Source of the DNA: Weissella viridescens
GTDB lineage: Bacteria > Bacillota > Bacilli > Lactobacillales > Lactobacillaceae
Assembly (NCBI RefSeq): GCF_001437355.1
Contig: NZ_JQBM01000002.1
Span: 1-64,000, forward strand
Length of the DNA stretch: 64,000 nucleotides
Reading direction: 5' to 3'
Part shown: positions 54,954 through 63,594 of the stretch, piece after piece
Layout of the letters: each line of letters opens with the position of its first letter
Position numbering within the stretch: position 1 is the first letter of the stretch
Notes under the pieces: model-generated
Databases searched by the model: none
Told to the model about the DNA's origin: nothing
The model's input: the letters and a program-made list of their open reading frames with translations, nothing else
Made by a program: the position numbers and the translations under genes

Positions 54954-56093
54954 ATGGAACGTCTAAAGCAATCTAAGTTGCTATATTGGACATTAGAAGC
55001 ACTCGCAGTGGTTGTCTTAATCTGGGTTCTTTCACAATTAAGCTTTGTGTTGAAGCCAATTGGTCAATTTATTGGTGCTGTCTTTGTCCCACTAATTGTT
55101 TCTGGATTCTTATATTATTTAATGAATCCAGTTGTGAAATTTGTTAGTAAAATCAAAAGTGGGAAGCGTCACTTAGGTCGTGGTTTAAGTGTTGCTATTG
55201 TTATGATTTTATTCTTAGCTATTATTGTACTGGCTATCTTTACTTTTGTTCCTAACTTAGTGGAACAATTAACAAAGGTTGTCGCAAGCGCCCCTAAGAG
55301 TATTTCAGGGATGCAAGAATGGTTAAAAGGCCTTAGCAACAACGAATTGGTCCAACGGATCAGTAAGGAACTTGACCTAAGTAACCTGCAAAAGCACGTG
55401 CAAAAGTATGCCGAAGGCTTTTTGGTTGGAACTGCAAACGGACTTGGAGCAGTTGTTGGTACTTTGACTGGTGTCATCGTGACAGCAATTACGGTTCCGG
55501 TTATGACTATCTACATGTTATTAGATGGCGATAAGTTGGTACCATTCCTACAAAAGTTGTTTGTTCCAAAGAACAAGGAAAAGGTTGCTGATATCTTGCA
55601 TCGTCTGGATGAAACAATCTCTAACTATATTACCGGTCAAGCCATTGAAATGATTTTCGTTGGTGTCTTTACGACCGTTGGTTACTTTATGATTGGTCAA
55701 GAATATGCGCTCTTACTAGGAGTTGTAGCTGGATTAACAAATATGATTCCATATGTGGGACCATATATCGGCTATATTCCAGCTGTGATTGTAGCTCTAA
55801 TGCAAGGTGGCTTCAAACAAGCTGCGTTGGTAACGATTGTCGTGTTGGTTGTGCAACAGATTGATAGTAACTTGATCTACCCACGTATTATCGGAAATAC
55901 ATTAAATATTCACCCATTAACAATTATTGTGTTGTTGTTAGCAGCGGGAAATATTGCTGGAATTCCGGGAATGATTTTGGCTGTGCCAGCCTACGCTATC
56001 GTGCGGACAATTGTGATTTACGCCTGGCAATTGTGGCAGTTACGTAATACATCAACAACAACTGATGTTACAAATACTTCTCAAAACAACTAA
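54954..56093 (+). CDS. AI-2E/PerM-family membrane protein
   Basis: A 379-residue protein with eight membrane segments in the AI-2E exporter (UPF0118) arrangement; a soluble region with coiled-coil character lies at about 90-150. GLTNMIPYVGPYIGYIPAVIVAL and DSNLIYPRIIGNTLNIHPL are family signatures. Substrates proposed for relatives include AI-2 and Na+/H+; none can be deduced here. AAGGAG precedes the ATG. Confidence 0.88.
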   Translation: MERLKQSKLLYWTLEALAVVVLIWVLSQLSFVLKPIGQFIGAVFVPLIVSGFLYYLMNPVVKFVSKIKSGKRHLGRGLSVAIVMILFLAIIVLAIFTFVPNLVEQLTKVVASAPKSISGMQEWLKGLSNNELVQRISKELDLSNLQKHVQKYAEGFLVGTANGLGAVVGTLTGVIVTAITVPVMTIYMLLDGDKLVPFLQKLFVPKNKEKVADILHRLDETISNYITGQAIEMIFVGVFTTVGYFMIGQEYALLLGVVAGLTNMIPYVGPYIGYIPAVIVALMQGGFKQAALVTIVVLVVQQIDSNLIYPRIIGNTLNIHPLTIIVLLLAAGNIAGIPGMILAVPAYAIVRTIVIYAWQLWQLRNTSTTTDVTNTSQNN

Positions 56094-56099
56094 ATCTTG

Positions 56100-56130
56100 A
56101 AAAAAGAGTAGCAGTGGCTACTCTTTTTTT
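56100..56130 (+). terminator. Terminator after the PerM-like gene
   Basis: AAAAAGAGTAGC / GGCTACTCTTTTT stem with a 3-base loop. Confidence 0.9.
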
Positions 56131-56276
56131 GTTGGGACATTGTTAAAAAAGTATCAAAGTTACATAATCAGTGCGGGAAAATATTGCAAATTTTGGTGAG
56201 TAATTTATAATAACTAACTAACTGGCGTGCAATGTGCACGAACCAAAAATTGAATAGCGAAAGTGAGGCACAATTT

Positions 56277-57635
56277 ATGTCAACACAAAACGAAAGTGGC
56301 CCGCAAGAGTTTGAGCGTGGGTTATCTGGACGTCATGTTGAAATGATTGCCTTAGGTGGAACGATTGGAACTGGATTATTCCTGGGAGCAGGAAAATCAA
56401 TCAGTGCCGCGGGACCATCTATTTTATTGATTTACATCATTACTGGAATCTTTATGTTCTGGATGATGCGTGCATTAGGTGAACTTTTACTTACTGACAC
56501 GAATGAACCGACATTCGTTGGGTTTATTGAAAAGTATCTTGGATTACGAACTGGCTTTGTGATCGGGTGGACCTATTGGCTAGGATGGATTACGATTGCC
56601 ATGGCCGAATTAACGGCGGTGGGTACGTATATGAAGTACTGGTTCCCGAATATTCCGGTCTGGATTTGGGCCTTGGTATTCTTGGTTGCCCTTTACTTGA
56701 TTAACATCATTGCTGTGGGAGCCTTTGGAGAAACCGAATTTTGGTTCTCAATGATCAAAATCATCGCCATTTTGGCAATGATTGCCGCCGGTGTCATCAT
56801 GGTTTTGACACATACGCGTACGTCTGCTGGTGTGGCAAGTTTGTCTAACCTTTGGAAGTATGGCTTTGTAGCACATCATGGACATCAATTGTTAGCAGCG
56901 TTCCAAATAGTTTTCTTTGCCTTCCTTGGAATTGAATTCGTTGGAATTACCGCTGCTGAAGCTAAGAATCCTGAAAAAGTGATTCCAAAAGCAATCAATT
57001 CAATTATTGTGCGAATCTTGATTTTCTACGTAGGTGCTTTGATTGCGATTATGAGTATCCAACCTTGGACACACTATTCAGCAAACCAGTCACCTTTCGT
57101 GCAAGTGTTCTCAGGAATCGGTATTACTGCCGCCGCTGGAATTATTAATTTCGTGGTTTTGACAGCTGCTGCTTCATCTTTGAACAGTTCATTGTTTACA
57201 ACAGGACGGATGCTATATTCACTAACACCTGCAACGTCACGTTTCCACACATTGAATCACCACAAGTTGCCATTCAATGCCATCTCAATTTCAGCGCTTT
57301 TGATTGGATTTGCGGCAGTTATTAACTACATTTCACCTGATGGGGCCTTTGAGATTATCACGTCAATTGCTTCAGCTGCATTCGTGGTTATTTATGCCGT
57401 GCTTGTGTTGGCCCACTTGGCTTACCGCAAGAGCGCTGACTATAACAAGTTTGAACATAAGTTTACGATGCCTGGGGCACCGTACACTGACTACGCAACC
57501 ATTGCTTTCTTGGTTGGTATCTATATCATCTTGTTGACGACAGCCGATACACAATTAACAGCCATTCTTGCTTTGGTTTGGTTTGCAGTAATGATTCTAT
57601 TGAGTCTCCGAATCAAAAAAGACAAAAATAAGTAA
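56277..57635 (+). CDS. Amino-acid permease, AAT family
   Basis: A 452-residue, 12-segment symporter that is a paralogue of the 23752-25116 permease (GLSGRHVEMIALGGTIGTGLFLGAG; GIEFVGITAAEAKNPEKVIPKAI). No T-box is present; the leader has only the exact inverted repeat CGTGCA-ATG-TGCACG (56226-56240). ATG 56277 follows GTGAGG; an in-frame ATG 15 codons upstream overlaps that repeat. Substrate not determinable. Confidence 0.88.
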   Translation: MSTQNESGPQEFERGLSGRHVEMIALGGTIGTGLFLGAGKSISAAGPSILLIYIITGIFMFWMMRALGELLLTDTNEPTFVGFIEKYLGLRTGFVIGWTYWLGWITIAMAELTAVGTYMKYWFPNIPVWIWALVFLVALYLINIIAVGAFGETEFWFSMIKIIAILAMIAAGVIMVLTHTRTSAGVASLSNLWKYGFVAHHGHQLLAAFQIVFFAFLGIEFVGITAAEAKNPEKVIPKAINSIIVRILIFYVGALIAIMSIQPWTHYSANQSPFVQVFSGIGITAAAGIINFVVLTAAASSLNSSLFTTGRMLYSLTPATSRFHTLNHHKLPFNAISISALLIGFAAVINYISPDGAFEIITSIASAAFVVIYAVLVLAHLAYRKSADYNKFEHKFTMPGAPYTDYATIAFLVGIYIILLTTADTQLTAILALVWFAVMILLSLRIKKDKNK

Positions 57636-57640
57636 GATTT

Positions 57641-57672
57641 AAAGACTAACGTAAAGAGTTAGTCTTTTTTTT
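57641..57672 (+). terminator. Terminator after the permease gene
   Basis: AAAGACTAAC / GTTAGTCTTT with a 7-base loop and T tail. Confidence 0.9.
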
Positions 57673-57736
57673 ATCTAAATGTGAAACGGAAGTGGTAAAA
57701 TGGCTAGTGACAGAAAAAGGAAAGTGAGGGGAAATC

Positions 57737-58648
57737 ATGGCTGAACGATTTATTGATCGCGATTATCAAAGGACCTATGCCGAAGTCGCCGACATTAAAC
57801 GCAAATGGTTGGATGTGCCATATATGGATGGTGCAAGGCATACGTTGGATATTTATTTACCCAACGAAGAACGTGAGACATACCCAGTAATTATCGATAT
57901 TTTCGGTGGGGGACTGTGCTTCGGTGATAAAAGTTCGCATAAATTAGAACCTGCATTACGTTTACTCCGTAATAATGGATATGCGGTGGTCAGCATGGAT
58001 TATTCGCTCTTAGCTGACGCCCCTTTCCCAACTCAAATTTATGAAGTAAAAGCGGTTATTCGTTATGTCCGGGCTCATGCGACAAATTATCAACTGAACC
58101 CAGACGCAATTGCTTTAATGGGCGAATCTTCCGGCGCACAATTGGCCGTTACGACTGCCGCTACCCATGCGGTAGGTGCAATGGAGCGAGATGATTTTGG
58201 AGAAGATCCAGATGTTTCTGAAGACGTCCAAGCTGTGATTGCCATGTATGGACCATATGATTTTGATAAATTTGTGGAACAATTTGCTGAGGCGGGGATT
58301 ACTTCAAAATATCCTGAAACAGGTACTGCAGAATCATTCCAAGGACAATTGTTTGGGAAACAAGCGCCCAAAGATGTACCGGAATTAGTGAAGAAGGCTA
58401 ATCCGGCAACCTATTTCTCAGCAAAAATGCCGCCAATTTTGGCAATGGTTGGTCGTGCTGACCCCGTTGTACCATATCAACAAACGGTGAACATGATGGA
58501 AGCGGCTCGCAAGGCAATTGGTAAAGATAAGACACCTTATTATATTGTTGAAGATGGCGTGCATGGACCAGATGATTATATGGGAGCAACATTGACGCAA
58601 GTTAAAGCCGATTTTCTTGAAAAATGGCTAAAGGAGCAACATGTATAA
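57737..58648 (+). CDS. Alpha/beta hydrolase, esterase of the BD-FAE type
   Basis: A 303-residue cytoplasmic esterase. The oxyanion segment is IFGGGLCFGD, the nucleophile lies in MGESSGAQLA (Ser about 132), the acid in GRADPVVPY and the His in EDGVHG. Physiological ester unknown. GTGAGGGG precedes the ATG. The next gene starts 8 bases before its stop, so they are co-translated. Confidence 0.87.
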   Translation: MAERFIDRDYQRTYAEVADIKRKWLDVPYMDGARHTLDIYLPNEERETYPVIIDIFGGGLCFGDKSSHKLEPALRLLRNNGYAVVSMDYSLLADAPFPTQIYEVKAVIRYVRAHATNYQLNPDAIALMGESSGAQLAVTTAATHAVGAMERDDFGEDPDVSEDVQAVIAMYGPYDFDKFVEQFAEAGITSKYPETGTAESFQGQLFGKQAPKDVPELVKKANPATYFSAKMPPILAMVGRADPVVPYQQTVNMMEAARKAIGKDKTPYYIVEDGVHGPDDYMGATLTQVKADFLEKWLKEQHV

Positions 58649-58871
58649 CTCAATTCGTGGTAGTTTTTTTAGAGCAACACCGGCACAGTTATTTTATTCG
58701 TTAATTACGGATGCGCTACTGTATTTCTTTTTTACAGCTTTATTAGGTCCAATGGGACCAGGTTCAACATTGATTTACCTTATTTTCTTACCAGGCTTCG
58801 ATTTTCTCTGCCTGATTATTAGTTTTTATCACTATGTTACTGATCATTTCAAAAAAACACATAAAAAATAA
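58641..58871 (+). CDS. Small two-segment membrane protein
   Basis: A 76-residue protein with two hydrophobic segments (about 16-36 and 42-62) and a basic tail, HFKKTHKK. It overlaps the esterase gene by 8 bases and has AAGGAG 4 bases before the ATG, so it is very likely translated. I do not recognise the family. Confidence 0.75.
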   Translation: MYNSIRGSFFRATPAQLFYSLITDALLYFFFTALLGPMGPGSTLIYLIFLPGFDFLCLIISFYHYVTDHFKKTHKK

Positions 58872-58873
58872 AA

Positions 58874-58889
58874 TGTTTCATGTGAAACA
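58874..58889. other. parS: parS-like site before the YihY-family gene
   Basis: TGTTTCATGTGAAACA differs from parS TGTTTCACGTGAAACA by one base. It lies between the small membrane-protein gene and the SD of the next gene. Confidence 0.75.
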
Positions 58890-58901
58890 CAGGAGTTACG
58901 A

Positions 58902-59768
58902 ATGAAAAAATGGGTTGATAAGCTCACAAACAAAGCTGAACAGTGGCATATTCCACAACTATTAACATTTTGGAAGCGTGGTAATGCAGCCATGGTTGGA
59001 CCAACAATTGCATATTATACAATTGTTGCGCTAGTGCCATTAATTATGACGATTGGATCAATCGTGAGTTTACTGGGTGTTAATAAGGCTCAAATTCATG
59101 ACACTTTAAAAGTACAAATGCCCGCAGGTGTTGCTGACATTGTTATACCAATCGTTGATTCCGTGCTACGAGGTGGCTTTGGAACGCTGTCAATTTCCAT
59201 TTTAGTGGCGATTTGGAGTGCAAGTAGTATTCTGTCGACGATTCGTAAAGCCTTTAACGAAATTTACGGGTCGGATGTTGTTGAAAATGGACTTCTAACA
59301 CGTATTGTTAGCTTTCTCTGGATGTTGGTGCTATTGACCGCAGCTGTTGCTGTAATGATTGCTAATTCAGTCTTGCCCGCAATTGTGAAGGCTTTACCCT
59401 CAGCTCCCGGTATCTCGTTACTCAAGGATTTTGCTAGTCAAAGTTGGATTTATGCTTTCGTGGCGCTAATGGTACTCTTTTCATTGTTCAATTACCTCAT
59501 TCCTGCAGAAAAAATGCAATGGAAGCCCGTTATACTAGGCTCATTTATCGAAATTGTATTATTATTGTTGTTGAACTCAGGTTTCGGAATTTACAGTAAG
59601 TACGCTTTGAAAAATGCGAGTTTCTACCAATCCTTAGGGTCATTGTTAGTCTTGCTGATTTATTTGAACTTAGTAGCGATGGTCATGGTCGTCGCACAAA
59701 TTTTGATTGCTTGGTTTATGACTTTCTTGGACAAACCGGAAAAAAAGAAAATACTTGAAAGCAAATAA
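58902..59768 (+). CDS. YihY/BrkB-family membrane protein
   Basis: A 288-residue protein with six membrane segments and the family core GNAAMVGPTIAYYTIVALVPLIMT and KAFNEIYG, ending in a Lys-rich tail. Members were once called ribonuclease BN; real function unknown. AGGAG lies before the ATG. Confidence 0.9.
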   Translation: MKKWVDKLTNKAEQWHIPQLLTFWKRGNAAMVGPTIAYYTIVALVPLIMTIGSIVSLLGVNKAQIHDTLKVQMPAGVADIVIPIVDSVLRGGFGTLSISILVAIWSASSILSTIRKAFNEIYGSDVVENGLLTRIVSFLWMLVLLTAAVAVMIANSVLPAIVKALPSAPGISLLKDFASQSWIYAFVALMVLFSLFNYLIPAEKMQWKPVILGSFIEIVLLLLLNSGFGIYSKYALKNASFYQSLGSLLVLLIYLNLVAMVMVVAQILIAWFMTFLDKPEKKKILESK

Positions 59769-59805
59769 AAAAGCAACGATACAAGAATTGTATCGTTGCT
59801 TTTTT
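59767..59805. terminator. Bidirectional terminator
   Basis: AAAAAAGCAACGATACAA / TTGTATCGTTGCTTTTTT palindrome with a 3-base loop, between convergent yihY-like and dus genes. Confidence 0.92.
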
Positions 59806-59806
59806 G

Positions 59807-60868
59807 TTAATCATTTTGATGTTGTTCAGCCAATTCGGCTTGTTTAGCAGCCCATTGTTGATCAAATTCATCGAGAATGTTGCGTACTTCATCGGTCGTC
59901 TTCGTTTCCATAAGCGCAACTCGTAAATCTGAGGCGTATGAGAAACCGCGAACATAAATTTTGAAGAAACGCTTGAGCTTTTGGAAATTTGTTGGGCCAA
60001 ATTCAGCTTCGAATTCGTCATGCAAATCCAATTGATAACGCAATAGGTCTAATGAATCATCAAGTGTATGTTCAGTAGCGGTATCTTCAAAAGCGAATGG
60101 ACTTTCAAAAATGCCACGACCAATCATAATGCCATCAAGACCAGGGTGTTCCTTGGCAATTGCTAAACCTTGGGCACGGTCTTTGATGTCGCCATTAATT
60201 TGAATTAATGTATCTGGTGCGATTTCATCACGCATTTGCAAAATCTCATCAATTAATTCAAAGTGGGCTGGCACTTTTGACATCTCTTTACGTGTACGAA
60301 GATGGATGGTTAATACTTGAATGTCCTGGCGAAGTAAGAATGGAATCCATTCGCGGAAGGTGTCAAGTTTATTAAATCCAAGACGTGTCTTAACTGAAAT
60401 GGGTAGTCCACCAGTTTTAGCCGCAGCAATAAGTTCAGCAGCTTTATCGGGTTCTTTAATTAAACCAGAACCGGCACCGTTTTTAATGACCGTTGAATCA
60501 GGGCAACCCATGTTAATGTCGACGGCTTCAAAGCCACGATTTTTAACATCGGCGACACCAAGTTCAAAGTCAATTGGTCGATCGCCCCAAAGTTGTGCAA
60601 CTGGAATTTGCTCACTTGGGTCGAAAGACAAACGGCCTTGCACCGTAAATTTCGCTTTGGGATGTGAAATGCTACGGGCATTGGTGAATTCTGTATAAAA
60701 AGCATCAGGTGCGGCAGCTTTAGCAACAACACGACGGAAGACTGTATCAGTAACAGCTTCCATAGGGGCTAAAGTGAAAAAGGGTAACTTTTCCAAACCA
60801 TCAACCTGGGGATGCTGTTGGGCAGCATCCACAACGTTCTGCCAAAAGGCAGATTTTGGTTGTACCAT
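59807..60868 (-). CDS. dus: tRNA-dihydrouridine synthase
   Basis: An FMN enzyme that reduces uridine in tRNA D-loops. The 353-residue TIM-barrel protein has FFTLAPMEAVTDTVFR, the catalytic Cys in DINMGCPDSTV, ISVKTRLGF, and INGDIKDRAQ plus GIMIGRGIFESPF for phosphate binding. The C-terminal helical domain follows. AAAGGAC precedes the ATG. Confidence 0.93.
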   Translation of the reverse strand: MVQPKSAFWQNVVDAAQQHPQVDGLEKLPFFTLAPMEAVTDTVFRRVVAKAAAPDAFYTEFTNARSISHPKAKFTVQGRLSFDPSEQIPVAQLWGDRPIDFELGVADVKNRGFEAVDINMGCPDSTVIKNGAGSGLIKEPDKAAELIAAAKTGGLPISVKTRLGFNKLDTFREWIPFLLRQDIQVLTIHLRTRKEMSKVPAHFELIDEILQMRDEIAPDTLIQINGDIKDRAQGLAIAKEHPGLDGIMIGRGIFESPFAFEDTATEHTLDDSLDLLRYQLDLHDEFEAEFGPTNFQKLKRFFKIYVRGFSYASDLRVALMETKTTDEVRNILDEFDQQWAAKQAELAEQHQND

Positions 60869-61095
60869 AATATAGTCCTTTCAGGTATTTATATTTTTAA
60901 AATTTGCGGCTCGATCTTCCGCATCCGAACTGGGACATCTACTAATATAACTTACTGAATTGCGATGTCAATGGTCGAATCGGCGCCTGAGTCACGTTTA
61001 TGAATGATAAATGTGAGGACTGGTAGGTGGTGTTTCAAAACAAAGGCGAAAAGAATATAATTGAATGTGAAAATGAATCGGAAAGAAGTGAAAAC

Positions 61096-61248
61096 ATGCA
61101 AAAAGGCTGGGTGCTTATTTATCTTATAATCGGATTGATATTACTAAACTATGCTAATAAAAGTAAGTCCAGTCAGGGAAACCGGGTGATGTTTGGTGTC
61201 ATGGGAATGCTGTTTGTCTTTTTTGCGCTAATTTCATATACCGGATAA
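61096..61248 (+). CDS. Small membrane protein, 50 residues
   Basis: A short protein with two membrane segments (VLIYLIIGLILLNYA and FGVMGMLFVFFALI) and a Lys/Ser-rich loop. ATG 61096 has AAGAAGTGA upstream; the frame extends further left but without SD. No known family; probable real gene. Confidence 0.55.
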   Translation: MQKGWVLIYLIIGLILLNYANKSKSSQGNRVMFGVMGMLFVFFALISYTG

Positions 61249-61366
61249 GCGCTTTAAAAGCGTACGAACATGACACGAACATATTAACGAAAATTTAACT
61301 TACGAAAAAAATTTAAATTTGCTAACTTAGAGAAGTTGGTTAAATTAAATATTTTCGGAGGGGAAA

Positions 61367-61849
61367 ATGCCAAATAATAAACATGAAAGTCTTATTTTTA
61401 CAATTATGATGTGCTTCGTCATGGTTTTGGGGATGAGTCTATACAATGCCTACTTAATTCAGGGGCAAGTGTCAGCCGCCATGGTGAGCCAAGCCTGGTT
61501 GGGATTCCCATTTGCCTATATTGTCGCGATGGCCCTGGATGTGCTCGTTGTGTCCAAGAATGCTAAGACAGTTGCTTTTAAATATATTATTAAGCCGGAA
61601 CAGTCACAAGCAGTTAAAGGGATTACCATCTCAATCTGTATGGTGATTCCAATGGTGATTTGTATGTCAGGTTATGGTGCTGTCATAGGTGCGCTTCATA
61701 CCGGTATTTGGCAGGATCTGGTGGGACAGTGGATAAACAATATCGGGAAGAATGTACTTGTCGCATTGCCCTTACAATTGTTAATTGCTGGGCCGCTTGT
61801 ACGTAAGACTTTTAGACGTGTCTTTCCAGTTGGGGTCATCCAAGGCTAA
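61367..61849 (+). CDS. DUF2798-family membrane protein
   Basis: A 160-residue protein of two DUF2798-type repeats, each a pair of membrane segments (IFTIMMCFVMVLGMSLYNAYL and ISICMVIPMVICMSGYGAV start them; AWLGFPFAYIVAMALDVLVV and NVLVALPLQLLIAGPLVRK end them). Function unknown. GGAGG lies 7 bases before the ATG. Confidence 0.85.
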   Translation: MPNNKHESLIFTIMMCFVMVLGMSLYNAYLIQGQVSAAMVSQAWLGFPFAYIVAMALDVLVVSKNAKTVAFKYIIKPEQSQAVKGITISICMVIPMVICMSGYGAVIGALHTGIWQDLVGQWINNIGKNVLVALPLQLLIAGPLVRKTFRRVFPVGVIQG

Positions 61850-61930
61850 ATGAGATTTAGATGAGGATATTGACATATAATTATAAAATGCGTTAAACTT
61901 GTAAACATAAACTTTTAGGAGGTAGGATCA

Positions 61931-61936
61931 ATGTAA
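61931..61936 (+). other. Start-stop minimal ORF (ATG-TAA) with strong SD
   Basis: AGGAGG, 8-base spacer, ATG directly followed by TAA. The spacing is ideal, so ribosomes should initiate and terminate at once. It lies 54 bases before the first switch hairpin. Confidence 0.6.
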
Positions 61937-61942
61937 TATTCA

Positions 61943-61987
61943 ATGGTAACAGTTGAATCATTTAAGGGCTTTACGTTTTTTGGGTAA
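61943..61987 (+). CDS. Possible 14-residue leader peptide
   Basis: MVTVESFKGFTFFG, whose ATG is 7 bases after the start-stop TAA and whose stop codon is 2 bases before the first hairpin arm. It has no SD of its own and would need re-initiation after the start-stop pair. A ribosome at its stop would cover the first arm and favour termination. Confidence 0.4.
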   Translation: MVTVESFKGFTFFG

Positions 61988-62156
61988 CTATCCGAAATTT
62001 ATGTAAAGTCTGTTTACGTGAACTTTCGGATGTTGAATCCGGAAATGTTTACGTGCATTGAACTACTTTAAACAAGTAAGCCAACGTGAGTAAGTGTGCC
62101 GGATTCTAACGATTAATCCGTCGCACTTTTTTTATGATTATTTTAGGAGAATTTAT

Positions 62157-63560
62157 ATGGGTTTATTGAATCGGGTATTTAAAAAAGAATCGATTGCAAA
62201 TTACATGCAGTCAGATGAACACCTTACGAAAACATTGAGTGCAAAAGACTTGCTTGGTTTAGGCGTTGGGGCAGTTATTGGTACAGGAATCTTTATTCTG
62301 CCTGGAACGGTTGCTGCTACAACAGCTGGTCCCGCGGTTGTCATTAGTTTTATTATTGCCGCTTTGATTTCCGGATTAGTCGCAATGGCCTATTCTGAAA
62401 TGGCTTCAGCTTTACCTGTGGCGGGATCCGCTTATTCATATGGAAACATCATTTTTGGTGAAATTATCGGTTGGATTCTTGGCTGGGCTTTAATCTTGGA
62501 ATATTTCTTAGCAGTTGCCGCAGTGGCAACCAGTTGGTCGGCATACTTTGCTAATTTGGTAGCCCCAATTTTCAAAATGCCAAAGGCGATTTCGGGACCT
62601 TTTAATCCAGCTGGTGGAACGTATATTAATTTGATTGCCGTTGTGGTTCTCCTTGTTTTGGGGATTTTGCTGTATGGGGGCATGAAAGAATCAAAGCGTC
62701 TCCAAAATGGGATGGTCTTATTGAAAATTGCCATTATCCTATTGTCCATTGGTGTCGGTATTTTCTATATTAAATCTGGTAACTATCATCCCTTTGTACC
62801 AGCACGTTCAAATGGTGCCTTTGGAATTCATGGTATTTTGACTGGAGCCTCAATGGTATTCTTCGCCTTCCTTGGCTTTGATGCTTTGTCATCATCTGCC
62901 GCAGAAGTGAAGAATCCCAAGCGTAATATTCCAATTGGTATTTTTGGGACTTTGATTATCGCGGCTATCTTATACGCGTTAGTTGCTTTCGTTCTAACAG
63001 GGATGGTCAACTACAAGCAATTGAATGTTGCTGATCCTGTTGCCTTTGCTTTGCAAATGGTTGGAAAGAACGGTGTTGCCTTTGTGGTGACCATTGGTGC
63101 CTTGGTAGGTATGTTCACAATGATGTATACCATGTTATATGCGTCATCACGTTTGGTCTATGCGATTGGTCGTGATGGGTTGTTACCTGGTCATTTAGGT
63201 AAGTTGAACAAGAAGGGAGAACCAAGCCGTGCTTTGTTGATTGCCACAATTGTGGTAATGATTTTTGGTGGTTTGGTTCCATTAGATCGGTTGGTTGCCT
63301 TAGTGAATATTGGAACCTTATTGGCATTCATTGTTGTGTCACTAGGTATCATCCCACTACGTAAGCGTAAGGATTTGAATCATACTGGCTACAAAATGCC
63401 ATTCTATCCGGTACTACCACTTATCTCAGCTGGTTTCTCATTCTTCTTAATGACGCAACTACAAGTAGATACATTGGTTGCCGCCGCTGTTTGGTTTGCT
63501 ATTGGGATTGTGATTTATTTAGCCTACGGCGTTAAACATTCAAAATTAAATAAGCAATAA
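62157..63560 (+). CDS. APC-family amino-acid permease (YfnA/CAT-like)
   Basis: A 467-residue, 12-13-segment permease: KDLLGLGVGAVIGTGIFILPG, FFAFLGFDALSSSAAEVKNP and GALVGMFTMMYTMLYASSR are typical of the cationic-amino-acid/YfnA group. ATG 62157 follows AGGAGA; an in-frame ATG 21 codons upstream falls in the terminator. The elaborate leader upstream suggests response to an amino acid or to translation status. Confidence 0.9.
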   Translation: MGLLNRVFKKESIANYMQSDEHLTKTLSAKDLLGLGVGAVIGTGIFILPGTVAATTAGPAVVISFIIAALISGLVAMAYSEMASALPVAGSAYSYGNIIFGEIIGWILGWALILEYFLAVAAVATSWSAYFANLVAPIFKMPKAISGPFNPAGGTYINLIAVVVLLVLGILLYGGMKESKRLQNGMVLLKIAIILLSIGVGIFYIKSGNYHPFVPARSNGAFGIHGILTGASMVFFAFLGFDALSSSAAEVKNPKRNIPIGIFGTLIIAAILYALVAFVLTGMVNYKQLNVADPVAFALQMVGKNGVAFVVTIGALVGMFTMMYTMLYASSRLVYAIGRDGLLPGHLGKLNKKGEPSRALLIATIVVMIFGGLVPLDRLVALVNIGTLLAFIVVSLGIIPLRKRKDLNHTGYKMPFYPVLPLISAGFSFFLMTQLQVDTLVAAAVWFAIGIVIYLAYGVKHSKLNKQ

Positions 63561-63561
63561 T

Positions 63562-63594
63562 AAAAAGCACATGCAGCGATTGCATGTGCTTTTC
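63562..63594. terminator. Bidirectional terminator
   Basis: AAAAGCACATGCA / TTGCATGTGCTTTT around a short loop, between convergent genes. Confidence 0.92.

Larger units (their letters stand above)
61870..62133 (+). promoter_or_regulatory. Multi-hairpin attenuator leader of an APC permease
   Basis: Promoter TTGACA (61870-61875), 18 bases, TAAACT (61894-61899). SD AGGAGG (61917-61922) then ATG-TAA (61931-61936). Arm 61990-62007 can pair with 62013-62031 (18 pairs, one bulge), or 62016-62031 can pair with 62037-62054 (about 16 pairs). AATCCGG (62036-62042) complements CCGGATT (62099-62105), the 5' arm of terminator 62096-62126, which ends in seven T. Three mutually exclusive folds make this a transcription switch; the signal is unknown. 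Confidence 0.8.

Noticed and set aside
61937-62133. Lysine or SAM riboswitch before the APC permease
   Set aside because: The conserved cores of these aptamers are absent; the leader is explained better by alternating hairpins.
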